In this document: positions 1-13,177 of the stretch, piece after piece | How the letters are laid out: the number at the start of each line of letters is the position of its first letter | How positions within the stretch are numbered: position 1 is the first letter of the stretch | Assembly (NCBI GenBank): GCA_963971575.1 | Contig: OZ020625.1 | Location: 20,208,158 to 20,272,157 of the forward strand | Origin: Liopterus haemorrhoidalis | Taxonomy: Eukaryota; Arthropoda; Insecta; Coleoptera; Dytiscidae | Reading direction: 5' to 3' | Length of the DNA stretch: 64,000 bases | Position numbers and translations under genes: made by a program | Notes under the pieces: model-generated | What the model saw: the letters and a program-made list of their open reading frames with translations, nothing else | The model's database searches: none | Told to the model about the DNA's origin: nothing

Positions 1-3000
1 ACCAAATTTTATAACACCCTTGTCCGATTTTATCGTAAAGGGTTGAAGATAGAAAAAATATTTAAGTAAACAAGTTGTAGCTAGTAAAAATCTCTACATT
101 TTCTTTAGTTACGTCAACTCGCTAGGTATAATAATTCGAGACTTATTCAAATAAAACCAAATTTTAAAACACCCTTGGCCGATTTTATCGTGAAGGGTTG
201 AAGATAGAAAAAATATTTAATAAGACAAGTTGTAGCAAGTAAAAGTCTCTACATTTTTTTTAGTTACGTCAACTCGCTAGGTATAATAACTCGAGACTTA
301 TTCAAATAAAACCAAATTTTATAACACCCTTGTCCGATTTTATCGTGAAGGGTTGAAGATAGAAAAAATATTTAATAAGACAAGTTGTAGCAAGTAAAAG
401 TCTCTACATTTTTTTTAGTTACGTCAACTCGCTAGGTATAATAACTCGAGACTTATTCAAATAAAACCAAATTTTAAAACACCCTTGGCCGATTTTATCG
501 TGAAGGGTTGAAGATAGAAAAAATATTTAAGTAGACAAGTTGTAGCTAGTAAAAATCTCTACATTTTCTTTAGTTACGTCAACTCGCTAGGTATAATAAC
601 TCGAGACTTATTCAAATAAAACCAAATTTTAAAACACCCTTGGCCGATTTTATCGTGAAGGGTTGAAGATAGAAAAAATATTTAAGTAGACAAGTTGTAG
701 CTAGTAAAAATCTCTACATTTTCTTTAGTTACGTCAACTCGCTAGGTATAATAACTCGAGACTTATTCAAATAAAACCAAATTTTAAAACACCCTTGTCC
801 GATTTTATCGTGAAGGGTTGAAGATAGAAAAAATACTTAAGTAGACAAGTTGTAGCTAGTAAAAATCTCTACATTTTTTTTATTTACGTCAACTCGCCAG
901 GTATAATAACTCGAGACTTATTTAAATAAAACCAAATTTTATAACACCCTTGTCCGATTTTATCGTGAAGGGTTGAAGATAAAAAAAATATTTTATAAGA
1001 CAAGTTGTAGCAAGTAAAAGTCTCTACATTTTTGTTAGTTACGTCAACTCGCTAGGTATAATAACTCGAGACTTATTCAAATTAAACCAAATTTTATAAC
1101 ACCCTTGTCCGATTTTATCGTGAAGGGTTGAAGATAGAAAAAATATTTAAAAAGACAAATTGTAGCTAGTAAAAATCTCTACATTTTTTTTATTTACGTC
1201 AACTCGCTAGGTATAATAACTCGAGACTTATTCAAATAAAACCAAATTTTATAACACCCTTGTCCGATTTTATCGTGAAGGGTTGAAGATAGAAAAAATA
1301 CTTAAGTAGACAAGTTGTAGCTAGTAAAAATCTCTACATTTTTTTTATTTACGTCAACTCGCCAGGTATAATAACTCGAGACTTATTTAAATAAAACCAA
1401 ATTTTATAACACCCTTGTCCGATTTTATCGTGAAGGGTTGAAGATAGAAAAAATACTTAAGTAGACAAGTTGTAGCTAGTAAAAATCTCTACATTTTTTT
1501 TTATTTACGTCAACTCGCCAGGTATAATAACTCGAGACTTATTCAAATTAAACCAAATTTTATAACACCCTTGTCCGATTTTATCGTGAAGGGTTGAAGA
1601 TAGAAAAAATATTTAAGTAGACAAGTTGTAGCTAGTAAAAATCTCTACATTTTCTTTAGTTACGTCAACTCGCTAGGTATAATAACTCGAGACTTATTCA
1701 AATAAAACCAAATTTTAAAACACCCTTGGCCGATTTTATCGTGAAGGGTTGAAGATAGAAAAAATATTTAAGTAGACAAGTTGTAGCTAGTAAAAATCTC
1801 TACATTTTCTTTAGTACCGTCAACTCGCTAGGTATAATAACTCGAGACTTATTCAAATAAAACCAAATTTTAAAACACCCTTGTCCGATTTTATCGTGAA
1901 GGGTTGAAGATAGAAAAAATACTTAAGTAGACAAGTTGTAGCTAGTAAAAATCTCTACATTTTTTTTATTTACGTCAACTCGCCAGGTATAATAACTCGA
2001 GACTTATTTAAATAAAACCAAATTTTATAACACCCTTGTCCGATTTTATCGTGAAGGGTTGAAGATAGAAAAAATACTTAAGTAGACAAGTTGTAGCTAG
2101 TAAAAATCTTTACATTTTTTTTATTTACGTCAACTCGCCAGGTATAATAACTCGAGACTTATTTAAATAAAACCAAATTTTATAACACCCTTGTCCGATT
2201 TTATCGTGAAGGGTTGAAGATAGAAAAAATACTTAAGAAGACAAGTTGTAGCTAGTAAAAATCTCTACATTTTTTTTTTTACGTCAACTCGCCAGGTATA
2301 ATAACTCGAGACTTATTTAAATAAAACCAAATTTTATAACACCCTTGTCCGATTTTATCGTGAAGGGTTGAAGATAGAAAAAATACTTAAGTAGACAAGT
2401 TGTAGCTAGTAAAAATCTCTATATTTTTTTTATTTACGTCAACTCGCTAGGTATAATAACTCGAGACTTATTCAAATAAAACCAAATTTTAAAACACCCT
2501 TGTCCGATTTTATCGTGAAGGGTTGAAGATAGAAAAAATACTTAAGTAGACAAGTTGTAGCTAGTAAAAATCTCTACATTTTTTTTATTTACGTCAACTC
2601 GCCAGGTATAATAACTCGAGACTTATTTAAATAAAACCAAATTTTATAACACCCTTGTCCGATTTTATCGTGAAGGGTTGAAGATAGAAAAAATATTTAA
2701 GAAAACAAGTTGTAGCTAGTAAAAATCTCTACATTTTTTTTATTTACGTCAACTCGCCAGGTATAATAACTCGAGACTTATTTAAATAAAACCAAATTTT
2801 ATAATACCCTTGTCCGATTTTATCGTGAAGGGTTGAAGATAGAAAAAATACTTAAGTAGACAAGTTGTAGCTAGTAAAAATCTCTACATTTTCTTTAGTT
2901 ACGTCAACTCGCTAGGTATAATAACTCGAGACTTATTCAAATAAAACCAAATTTTAAAACACCCTTGGCCGATTTTATCGTGAAGGGTTGAAGATAGAAA

Positions 3001-3876
3001 AAATACTTAAGTAGACAAGTTGTAGCTAGTAAAAATCTCTATATTTTTTTTATTTACGTCAACTCGCCAGGTATAATTACTCGAGACTTATTTAAATAAA
3101 ACCAAATTTTATAACACCCTTGTCCGATTTTATCGTGAAGGGTTGAAGATAGAAAAAATACTTAAGTAGACAAGTTGTAGCTAGTAAAAATCTCTACATT
3201 TTTTTTATTTACGTCAACTCGCCAGGTATAATAACTCGAGACTTATTTAAATAAAACCAAATTTTATAACACCCTTGTCCGATTTTATCGTGAAGGGTTG
3301 AAGATAGAAAAAATACTTAAGTAGACAAGTTGTAGCTAGTAAAAATCTCTACATTTTTTTTTAATTACGTCAACTCGCCAGGTATAATAACTCGAGACTT
3401 ATTCAAATTAAACCAAATTTTATAACACCCTTGTCCGATTTTATCGTGAAGGGTTGAAGATAGAAAAAATATTTAAGTAGACAAGTTGTAGCTAGTAAAA
3501 ATCTCTACATTTTCTTTAGTTACGTCAACTCGCTAGGTATAATAACTCGAGACTTATTCAAATAAAACCAAATTTTAAAACACCCTTGTCCGATTTTATC
3601 GGGAAGGGTTGAAGATAGAAAAAATACTTAAGTAGACAAGTTGTAGCTAGTAAAAATCTCTACATTTTTTTTATTTACGTCAACTCGCTAGGTATAATAA
3701 CTCGAGACTTATTCAAATAAAACCAAATTTTAAAACACCCTTGTCCGATTTTATCGTGAAGGGTTGAAGATAGAAAAAATATTTAAGAAGACAAGTTGTA
3801 GCTAGTAAAAATCTCTACATTTTTTTTATTTACGTCAACTCGCTAGGTATAATAACTCGAGACTTATTCAAATTAA
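1..3876 (+). repeat. Satellite 1 higher-order block, 25-mer, copy 1 (left edge of window)
   Basis: This block starts with a monomer carrying the rare GTAAAGGG variant (position 35) and runs to the next such monomer at 3911, a distance of 3,876 bp (25 monomers). Its order of variants, including TTGGCC followed by two TTTAATAAGAC monomers and an AAAAAAATATTTTATAAG monomer near 981, is repeated at 7130, 17053, 24494 and 32557. It differs from the later copies at several sites: it has TTTAAATAAAACC where the others have TTTAATTAAAACC, and an AGTACCGTC variant at about 1813. It is therefore an older or separately evolved copy. Confidence 0.8.
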
Positions 3877-6800
3877 ACCAAATTTTATAACACCCTTGTC
3901 CGATTTTATCGTAAAGGGTTGAAGATAGAAAAAATATTTAAGTAAACAAGTTGTAGCTAGTAAAAATCTCTACATTTTCTTTAGTTACGTCAACTCGCTA
4001 GGTATAATAATTCGAGACTTATTCAAATAAAACCAAATTTTAAAACACCCTTGGCCGATTTTATCGTGAAGGGTTGAAGATAGAAAAAATACTTAAGTAG
4101 ACAAGTTGTAGCTAGTAAAAATCTCTACATTTTTTTTATTTACGTCAACTCGCCAGGTATAATAACTCGAGACTTATTCAAATTAAACCAAATTTTAAAA
4201 CACCCTTGGCCGATTTTATCGTGAAGGGTTGAAGATAGAAAAAATACTTAGGTAGACAAGTTGTAGCTAGTAAAAATCTCTACATTCTTTTTATTTACGT
4301 CAACTCGCCAGGTATAATAACTCGAGACTTATTTAAATAAAACCAAATTTTATAACACCCTTGTCCGATTTTATCGTGAAGGGTTGAAGATAGAAAAAAT
4401 ATTTAAGTAAACAAGTTGTAGCTAGTAAAAATCTCTACATTTTCTTTAGTTACGTCAACTCGCTAGGTATAATAACTCGAGACTTATTCAAATAAAACCA
4501 AATTTTAAAACACCCTTGGCCGATTTTATCGTGAAGGGTTGAAGATAGAAAAAATATTTACGTAGACAAGTTGTAGCTAGTAAAAATCTCTACATTTTCT
4601 TTAGTTACGTCAACTCGCTAGGTATAATAACTCGAGACTTATTCAAATAAAACCAAATTTTAAAACACCCTTGTCCGATTTTATCGTGAAGGGTTGAAGA
4701 TAGAAAAAATACTTAAGTAGACAAGTTGTAGCTAGTAAAAATCTCTACATTTTTTTTATTTACGTCAACTCGCCAGGTATAATAACTCGAGACTTATTTA
4801 AATAAAACCAAATTTTATAACACCCTTGTCCGATTTTATCGTGAAGGGTTGAAGATAGAAAAAATACTTAAGTAGACAAGTTGTAGCTAGTAAAAATCTT
4901 TACATTTTTTTTATTTACGTCAACTCGCCAGGTATAATAACTCGAGACTTATTTAAATAAAACCAAATTTTATAACACCCTTGTCCGATTTTATCGTGAA
5001 GGGTTGAAGATAGAAAAAATACTTAAGAAGACAAGTTGTAGCTAGTAAAAATCTCTACATTTTTTTTATTTACGTCAACTCGCCAGGTATAATAACTCGA
5101 GACTTATTTAAATAAAACCAAATTTTATAACACCCTTGTCCGATTTTATCGTGAAGGGTTGAAGATAGAAAAAATACTTAAGTAGACAAGTTGTAGCTAG
5201 TAAAAATCTCTACATTTTCTTTAGTTACGTCAACTCGCTAGGTATAATAATTCGAGACTTATTCAAATAAAACCAAATTTTAAAACACCCTTGGCCGATT
5301 TTATCGTGAAGGGTTGAAGATAGAAAAAATACTTAAGTAGACAAGTTGTAGCTAGTAAAAATCTCTACATTTTTTTTATTTACGTCAACTCGCCAGGTAT
5401 AATAACTCGAGACTTATTTAAATAAAACCAAATTTTATAACACCCTTGTCCGATTTTATCGTGAAGGGTTGAAGATAGAAAAAATACTTAAGTAGACAAG
5501 TTGTAGCTAGTAAAAATCCCTACATTTTTTTTATTTACGTCAACTCGCCAGGTATAATAACTCGGGACTTATTCAAATTAAACCAAATTTTATAACACCC
5601 TTGTCCGATTTTATCGTGAAGGGTTGAAGATAGAAAAAATATTTAAGTAGACAAGTTGTAGCTAGTAAAAATCTCTACATTTTCTTTAGTTACGTCAACT
5701 CGCTAGGTATAATAACTCGAGACTTATTCAAATAAAACCAAATTTTAAAACACCCTTGTCCGATTTTATCGTGAAGGGTTGAAGATAAAAAAATACTTAA
5801 GTAGACAAGTTTTAGCTAGTAAAAATCTCTACATTTTTTTTATTTACGTCAACTCGCTAGGTATAATAACTCGAGACTTATTCAAATAAAACCAAATTTT
5901 AAAACACCCTTGGCCGATTTTATCGTGAAGGGTTGAAGATAGAAAAAATATTTACGTAGACAAGTTGTAGCTAGTAAAAATCTCTACATTTTCTTTAGTT
6001 ACGTCAACTCGCTAGGTATAATAACTCGAGACTTATTCAAATAAAACCAAATTTTAAAACACCCTTGTCCGATTTTATCGTGAAGGGTTGAAGATAGAAA
6101 AAATACTTAAGTAGACAAGTTGTAGCTAGTAAAAATCTCTACATTTTTTTTATTTACGTCAACTCGCCAGGTATAATAACTCGAGACTTATTTAAATAAA
6201 ACCAAATTTTATAACACCCTTGTCCGATTTTATCGTGAAGGGTTGAAGATAGAAAAAATACTTAAGTAGACAAGTTGTAGCTAGTAAAAATCTCTACATT
6301 TTCTTTAGTTACGTCAACTCGCTAGGTATAATAATTCGAGACTTATTCAAATAAAACCAAATTTTAAAACACCCTTGGCCGATTTTATCGTGAAGGGTTG
6401 AAGATAGAAAAAATACTTAAGAAGACAAGTTGTAGCTAGTAAAAATCTCTACATTTTTTTTATTTACGTCAACTCGCCAGGTATAATAACTCGAGACTTA
6501 TTTAAATAAAACCAAATTTTATAACACCCTTGTCCGATTTTATCGTGAAGGGTTGAAGATAGAAAAAATACTTAAGTAGACAAGTTGTAGCTAGTAAAAA
6601 TCCCTACATTTTTTTTATTTACGTCAACTCGCCAGGTATAATAACTCGGGACTTATTCAAATTAAACCAAATTTTATAACACCCTTGTCCGATTTTATCG
6701 TGAAGGGTTGAAGATAGAAAAAATATTTAAGTAGACAAGTTGTAGCTAGTAAAAATCTCTACATTTTCTTTAGTTACGTCAACTCGCTAGGTATAATAAC

Positions 6801-7129
6801 TCGAGACTTATTCAAATAAATCCAAATTTTAAAACACCCTTGTCCGATTTTATCGTGAAGGGTTGAAGATAAAAAAATACTTAAGTAGACAAGTTGTAGC
6901 TAGTAAAAATCTCTACATTTTTTTTATTTACGTCAACTCGCTAGGTATAATAACTCGAGACTTATTCAAATAAAACCAAATTTTAAAACACCCTTGTCCG
7001 ATTTTATCGTGAAGGGTTGAAGATAGAAAAAATATTTAAGAAGACAAGTTGTAGCTAGTAAAAATCTCTACATTTTTTTTATTTACGTCAACTCGCTAGG
7101 TATAATAACTCGGGACTTATTCAAATTAA

Positions 7130-10100
7130 ACCAAATTTTATAACACCCTTGTCCGATTTTATCGTAAAGGGTTGAAGATAGAAAAAATATTTAAGTAAAC
7201 AAGTTGTAGCTAGTAAAAATCTCTACATTTTCTTTAGTTACGTCAACTCGCTAGGTATAATAATTCGAGACTTATTCAAATAAAACCAAATTTTAAAACA
7301 CCCTTGGCCGATTTTATCGTGAAGGGTTGAAGATAGAAAAAATATTTAATAAGACAAGTTGTAGCAAGTAAAAGTCTCTACATTTTTTTTAGTTACGTCA
7401 ACTCGCTAGGTATAATAACTCGAGACTTATTCAAATAAAACCAAATTTTATAACACCCTTGTCCGATTTTATCGTGAAGGGTTGAAGATAGAAAAAATAT
7501 TTAATAAGACAAGTTGTAGCAAGTAAAAGTCTCTACATTTTTTTTAGTTACGTCAACTCGCTAGGTATAATAACTCGAGACTTATTCAAATAAAACCAAA
7601 TTTTAAAACACCCTTGGCCGATTTTATCGTGAAGGGTTGAAGATAGAAAAAATATTTAAGTAGACAAGTTGTAGCTAGTAAAAATCTCTACATTTTCTTT
7701 AGTTACGTCAACTCGCTAGGTATAATAACTCGAGACTTATTCAAATAAAACCAAATTTTAAAACACCCTTGGCCGATTTTATCGTGAAGGGTTGAAGATA
7801 GAAAAAATATTTAAGTAGACAAGTTGTAGCTAGTAAAAATCTCTACATTTTCTTTAGTTACGTCAACTCGCTAGGTATAATAACTCGAGACTTATTCAAA
7901 TAAAACCAAATTTTAAAACACCCTTGTCCGATTTTATCGTGAAGGGTTGAAGATAGAAAAAATACTTAAGTAGACAAGTTGTAGCTAGTAAAAATCTCTA
8001 CATTTTTTTTATTTACGTCAACTCGCCAGGTATAATAACTCGAGACTTATTTAAATAAAACCAAATTTTATAACACCCTTGTCCGATTTTATCGTGAAGG
8101 GTTGAAGATAAAAAAAATATTTTATAAGACAAGTTGTAGCAAGTAAAAGTCTCTACATTTTTGTTAGTTACATCAACTCGCTAGGTATAATAACTCGAGA
8201 CTTATTCAAATTAAACCAAATTTTATAACACCCTTGTCCGATTTTATCGTGAAGGGTTGAAGATAGAAAAAATATTTAAAAAGACAAATTGTAGCTAGTA
8301 AAAATCTCTACATTTTTTTTATTTACGTCAACTCGCTAGGTATAATAACTCGAGACTTATTCAAATAAAACCAAATTTTATAACACCCTTGTCCGATTTT
8401 ATCGTGAAGGGTTGAAGATAGAAAAAATACTTAAGTAGACAAGTTGTAGCTAGTAAAAATCTCTACATTTTTTTTATTTACGTCAACTCGCCAGGTATAA
8501 TAACTCGAGACTTATTTAAATAAAACCAAATTTTATAACACCCTTGTCCGATTTTATCGTGAAGGGTTGAAGATAGAAAAAATACTTAAGTAGACAAGTT
8601 GTAGCTAGTAAAAATCTCTACATTTTTTTTTATTTACGTCAACTCGCCAGGTATAATAACTCGAGACTTATTCAAATTAAACCAAATTTTATAACACCCT
8701 TTTCCGATTTTATCGTGAAGGGTTGAAGATAGAAAAAATATTTAAGTAAACAAGTTGTAGCTAGTAAAAATCTCTACATTTTCTTTAGTTACGTCAACTC
8801 GCTAGGTATAATAACTCGAGACTTATTCAAATAAAACCAAATTTTAAAACACCCTTGGCCGATTTTATCGTGAAGGGTTGAAGATAGAAAAAATATTTAA
8901 GTAGACAAGTTGTAGCTAGTAAAAATCTCTACATTTTCTTTAGTTACGTCAACTCGCTAGGTATAATAACTCGAGACTTATTCAAATAAAACCAAATTTT
9001 AAAACACCCTTGTCCGATTTTATCGTGAAGGGTTGAAGATAGAAAAAATACTTAAGTAGACAAGTTGTAGCTAGTAAAAATCTCTACATTTTTTTTATTT
9101 ACGTCAACTCGCCAGGTATAATAACTCGAGACTTATTTAAATAAAACCAAATTTTATAACACCCTTGTCCGATTTTATCGTGAAGGGTTGAAGATAGAAA
9201 AAATACTTAAGTAGACAAGTTGTAGCTAGTAAAAATCTTTACATTTTTTTTATTTACGTCAACTCGCCAGGTATAATAACTCGAGACTTATTTAAATAAA
9301 ACCAAATTTTATAACACCCTTGTCCGATTTTATCGTGAAGGGTTGAAGATAGAAAAAATACTTAAGAAGACAAGTTGTAGCTAGTAAAAATCTCTACATT
9401 TTTTTTATGTACGTCAACTCGCCAGGTATAATAACTCGAGACTTATTTAAATAAAACCAAATTTTATAACACCCTTGTCCGATTTTATCGTGAAGGGTTG
9501 AAGATAGAAAAAATACTTAAGTAGACAAGTTGTAGCTAGTAAAAATCTCTATATTTTTTTTATTTACGTCAACTCGCTAGGTATAATAACTCGAGACTTA
9601 TTCAAATAAAACCAAATTTTAAAACACCCTTGTCCGATTTTATCGTGAAGGGTTGAAGATAGAAAAAATACTTAAGTAGACAAGTTGTAGCTAGTAAAAA
9701 TCTCTACATTTTTTTTATTTACGTCAACTCGCCAGGTATAATAACTCGAGACTTATTTAAATAAAACCAAATTTTATAACACCCTTGTCCGATTTTATCG
9801 TGAAGGGTTGAAGATAGAAAAAATATTTAAGAAAACAAGTTGTAGCTAGTAAAAATCTCTACATTTTTTTTATTTACGTCAACTCGCCAGGTATAATAAC
9901 TCGAGACTTATTTAAATAAAACCAAATTTTATAATACCCTTGTCCGATTTTATCGTGAAGGGTTGAAGATAGAAAAAATACTTAAGTAGACAAGTTGTAG
10001 CTAGTAAAAATCTCTACATTTTCTTTAGTTACGTCAACTCGCTAGGTATAATAACTCGAGACTTATTCAAATAAAACCAAATTTTAAAACACCCTTGGCC

Positions 10101-13100
10101 GATTTTATCGTGAAGGGTTGAAGATAGAAAAAATACTTAAGTAGACAAGTTGTAGCTAGTAAAAATCTCTATATTTTTTTTATTTACGTCAACTCGCCAG
10201 GTATAATAACTCGAGACTTATTTAAATAAAACCAAATTTTATAACACCCTTGTCCGATTTTATCGTGAAGGGTTGAAGATAGAAAAAATACTTAAGTAGA
10301 CAAGTTGTAGCTAGTAAAAATCTCTACATTTTCTTTAGTTACGTCAACTCGCTAGGTATAATAACTCGAGACTTATTCAAATAAAACCAAATTTTAAAAC
10401 ACCCTTGGCCGATTTTATCGTGAAGGGTTGAAGATAGAAAAAATATTTAAGTAGACAAGTTGTAGCTAGTAAAAATCTCTACATTTTCTTTAGTTACGTC
10501 AACTCGCTAGGTATAATAACTCGAGACTTATTCAAATAAAACCAAATTTTAAAACACCCTTGTCCGATTTTATCGTGAAGGGTTGAAGATAGAAAAAATA
10601 CTTAAGTAGACAAGTTGTAGCTAGTAAAAATCTCTACATTTTTTTTATTTACGTCAACTCGCCAGGTATAATAACTCGAGACTTATTTAAATAAAACCAA
10701 ATTTTATAACACCCTTGTCCGATTTTATCGTGAAGGGTTGAAGATAGAAAAAATACTTAAGTAGACAAGTTGTAGCTAGTAAAAATCTTTACATTTTTTT
10801 TATTTACGTCAACTCGCCAGGTATAATAACTCGAGACTTATTTAAATAAAACCAAATTTTATAACACCCTTGTCCGATTTTATCGTGAAGGGTTGAAGAT
10901 AGAAAAAATACTTAAGTAGACAAGTTGTAGCTAGTAAAAATCTCTACATTTTTTTTTATTTACGTCAACTCGCCAGGTATAATAACTCGAGACTTATTCA
11001 AATTAAACCAAATTTTATAACACCCTTTTCCGATTTTATCGTGAAGGGTTGAAGATAGAAAAAATATTTAAGTAAACAAGTTGTAGCTAGTAAAAATCTC
11101 TACATTTTCTTTAGTTACGTCAACTCGCTAGGTATAATAACTCGAGACTTATTCAAATAAAACCAAATTTTAAAACACCCTTGGCCGATTTTATCGTGAA
11201 GGGTTGAAGATAGAAAAAATATTTAAGTAGACAAGTTGTAGCTAGTAAAAATCTCTACATTTTCTTTAGTTACGTCAACTCGCTAGGTATAATAACTCGA
11301 GACTTATTCAAATAAAACCAAATTTTAAAACACCCTTGTCCGATTTTATCGTGAAGGGTTGAAGATAGAAAAAATACTTAAGTAGACAAGTTGTAGCTAG
11401 TAAAAATCTCTACATTTTTTTTATTTACGTCAACTCGCCAGGTATAATAACTCGAGACTTATTTAAATAAAACCAAATTTTATAACACCCTTGTCCGATT
11501 TTATCGTGAAGGGTTGAAGATAGAAAAAATACTTAAGTAGACAAGTTGTAGCTAGTAAAAATCTTTACATTTTTTTTATTTACGTCAACTCGCCAGGTAT
11601 AATAACTCGAGACTTATTTAAATAAAACCAAATTTTATAACACCCTTGTCCGATTTTATCGTGAAGGGTTGAAGATAGAAAAAATACTTAAGAAGACAAG
11701 TTGTAGCTAGTAAAAATCTCTACATTTTTTTTATGTACGTCAACTCGCCAGGTATAATAACTCGAGACTTATTTAAATAAAACCAAATTTTATAACACCC
11801 TTGTCCGATTTTATCGTGAAGGGTTGAAGATAGAAAAAATACTTAAGTAGACAAGTTGTAGCTAGTAAAAATCTCTATATTTTTTTTATTTACGTCAACT
11901 CGCTAGGTATAATAACTCGAGACTTATTCAAATAAAACCAAATTTTAAAACACCCTTGTCCGATTTTATCGTGAAGGGTTGAAGATAGAAAAAATACTTA
12001 AGTAGACAAGTTGTAGCTAGTAAAAATCTCTACATTTTTTTTATTTACGTCAACTCGCCAGGTATAATAACTCGAGACTTATTTAAATAAAACCAAATTT
12101 TATAACACCCTTGTCCGATTTTATCGTGAAGGGTTGAAGATAGAAAAAATATTTAAGAAAACAAGTTGTAGCTAGTAAAAATCTCTACATTTTTTTTATT
12201 TACGTCAACTCGCCAGGTATAATAACTCGAGACTTATTTAAATAAAACCAAATTTTATAATACCCTTGTCCGATTTTATCGTGAAGGGTTGAAGATAGAA
12301 AAAATACTTAAGTAGACAAGTTGTAGCTAGTAAAAATCTCTACATTTTCTTTAGTTACGTCAACTCGCTAGGTATAATAACTCGAGACTTATTCAAATAA
12401 AACCAAATTTTAAAACACCCTTGGCCGATTTTATCGTGAAGGGTTGAAGATAGAAAAAATACTTAAGTAGACAAGTTGTAGCTAGTAAAAATCTCTATAT
12501 TTTTTTTATTTACGTCAACTCGCCAGGTATAATAACTCGAGACTTATTTAAATAAAACCAAATTTTATAACACCCTTGTCCGATTTTATCGTGAAGGGTT
12601 GAAGATAGAAAAAATACTTAAGTAGACAAGTTGTAGCTAGTAAAAATCTCTACATTTTTTTTTAATAACGTCAACTCGCCAGGTATAATAACTCGAGACT
12701 TATTCAAATTAAACCAAATTTTATAACACCCTTGTCCGATTTTATCGTGAAGGGTTGAAGATAGAAAAAATATTTAAGTAGACAAGTTGTAGCTAGTAAA
12801 AATCTCTACATTTTCTTTAGTTACGTCAACTCGCTAGGTATAATAACTCGAGACTTATTCAAATAAAACCAAATTTTAAAACACCCTTGTCCGATTTTAT
12901 CGGGAAGGGTTGAAGATAGAAAAAATACTTAAGTAGACAAGTTGTAGCTAGTAAAAATCTCTACATTTTTTTTATTTACGTCAACTCGCTAGGTATAATA
13001 ACTCGAGACTTATTCAAATAAAACCAAATTTTAAAACACCCTTGTCCGATTTTATCGTGAAGGGTTGAAGATAGAAAAAATATTTAAGAAGACAAGTTGT

Positions 13101-13177
13101 AGCTAGTAAAAATCTCTACATTTTTTTTATTTACGTCAACTCGCTAGGTATAATAACTCGAGACTTATTCAAATTAA
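7130..13177 (+). repeat. Satellite 1 higher-order block, expanded 39-mer version
   Basis: The block opens like the other 25-mer blocks (GTAAAGGG monomer, TTGGCC, two TTTAATAAGAC monomers), but the next GTAAAGGG monomer is 6,048 bp away, about 39 monomers. The extra length is explained by an internal tandem duplication of about 15 monomers. The rare variant CACCCTTTTCCG occurs at 8695 and again at 11021, and the rare TTTATGTACG at about 9406 and again at about 11732, both at an offset of about 2,326 bp. Copy 1 of the variants sits in the same surroundings as copy 2, which supports an unequal exchange or slippage within the block. Confidence 0.78.
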
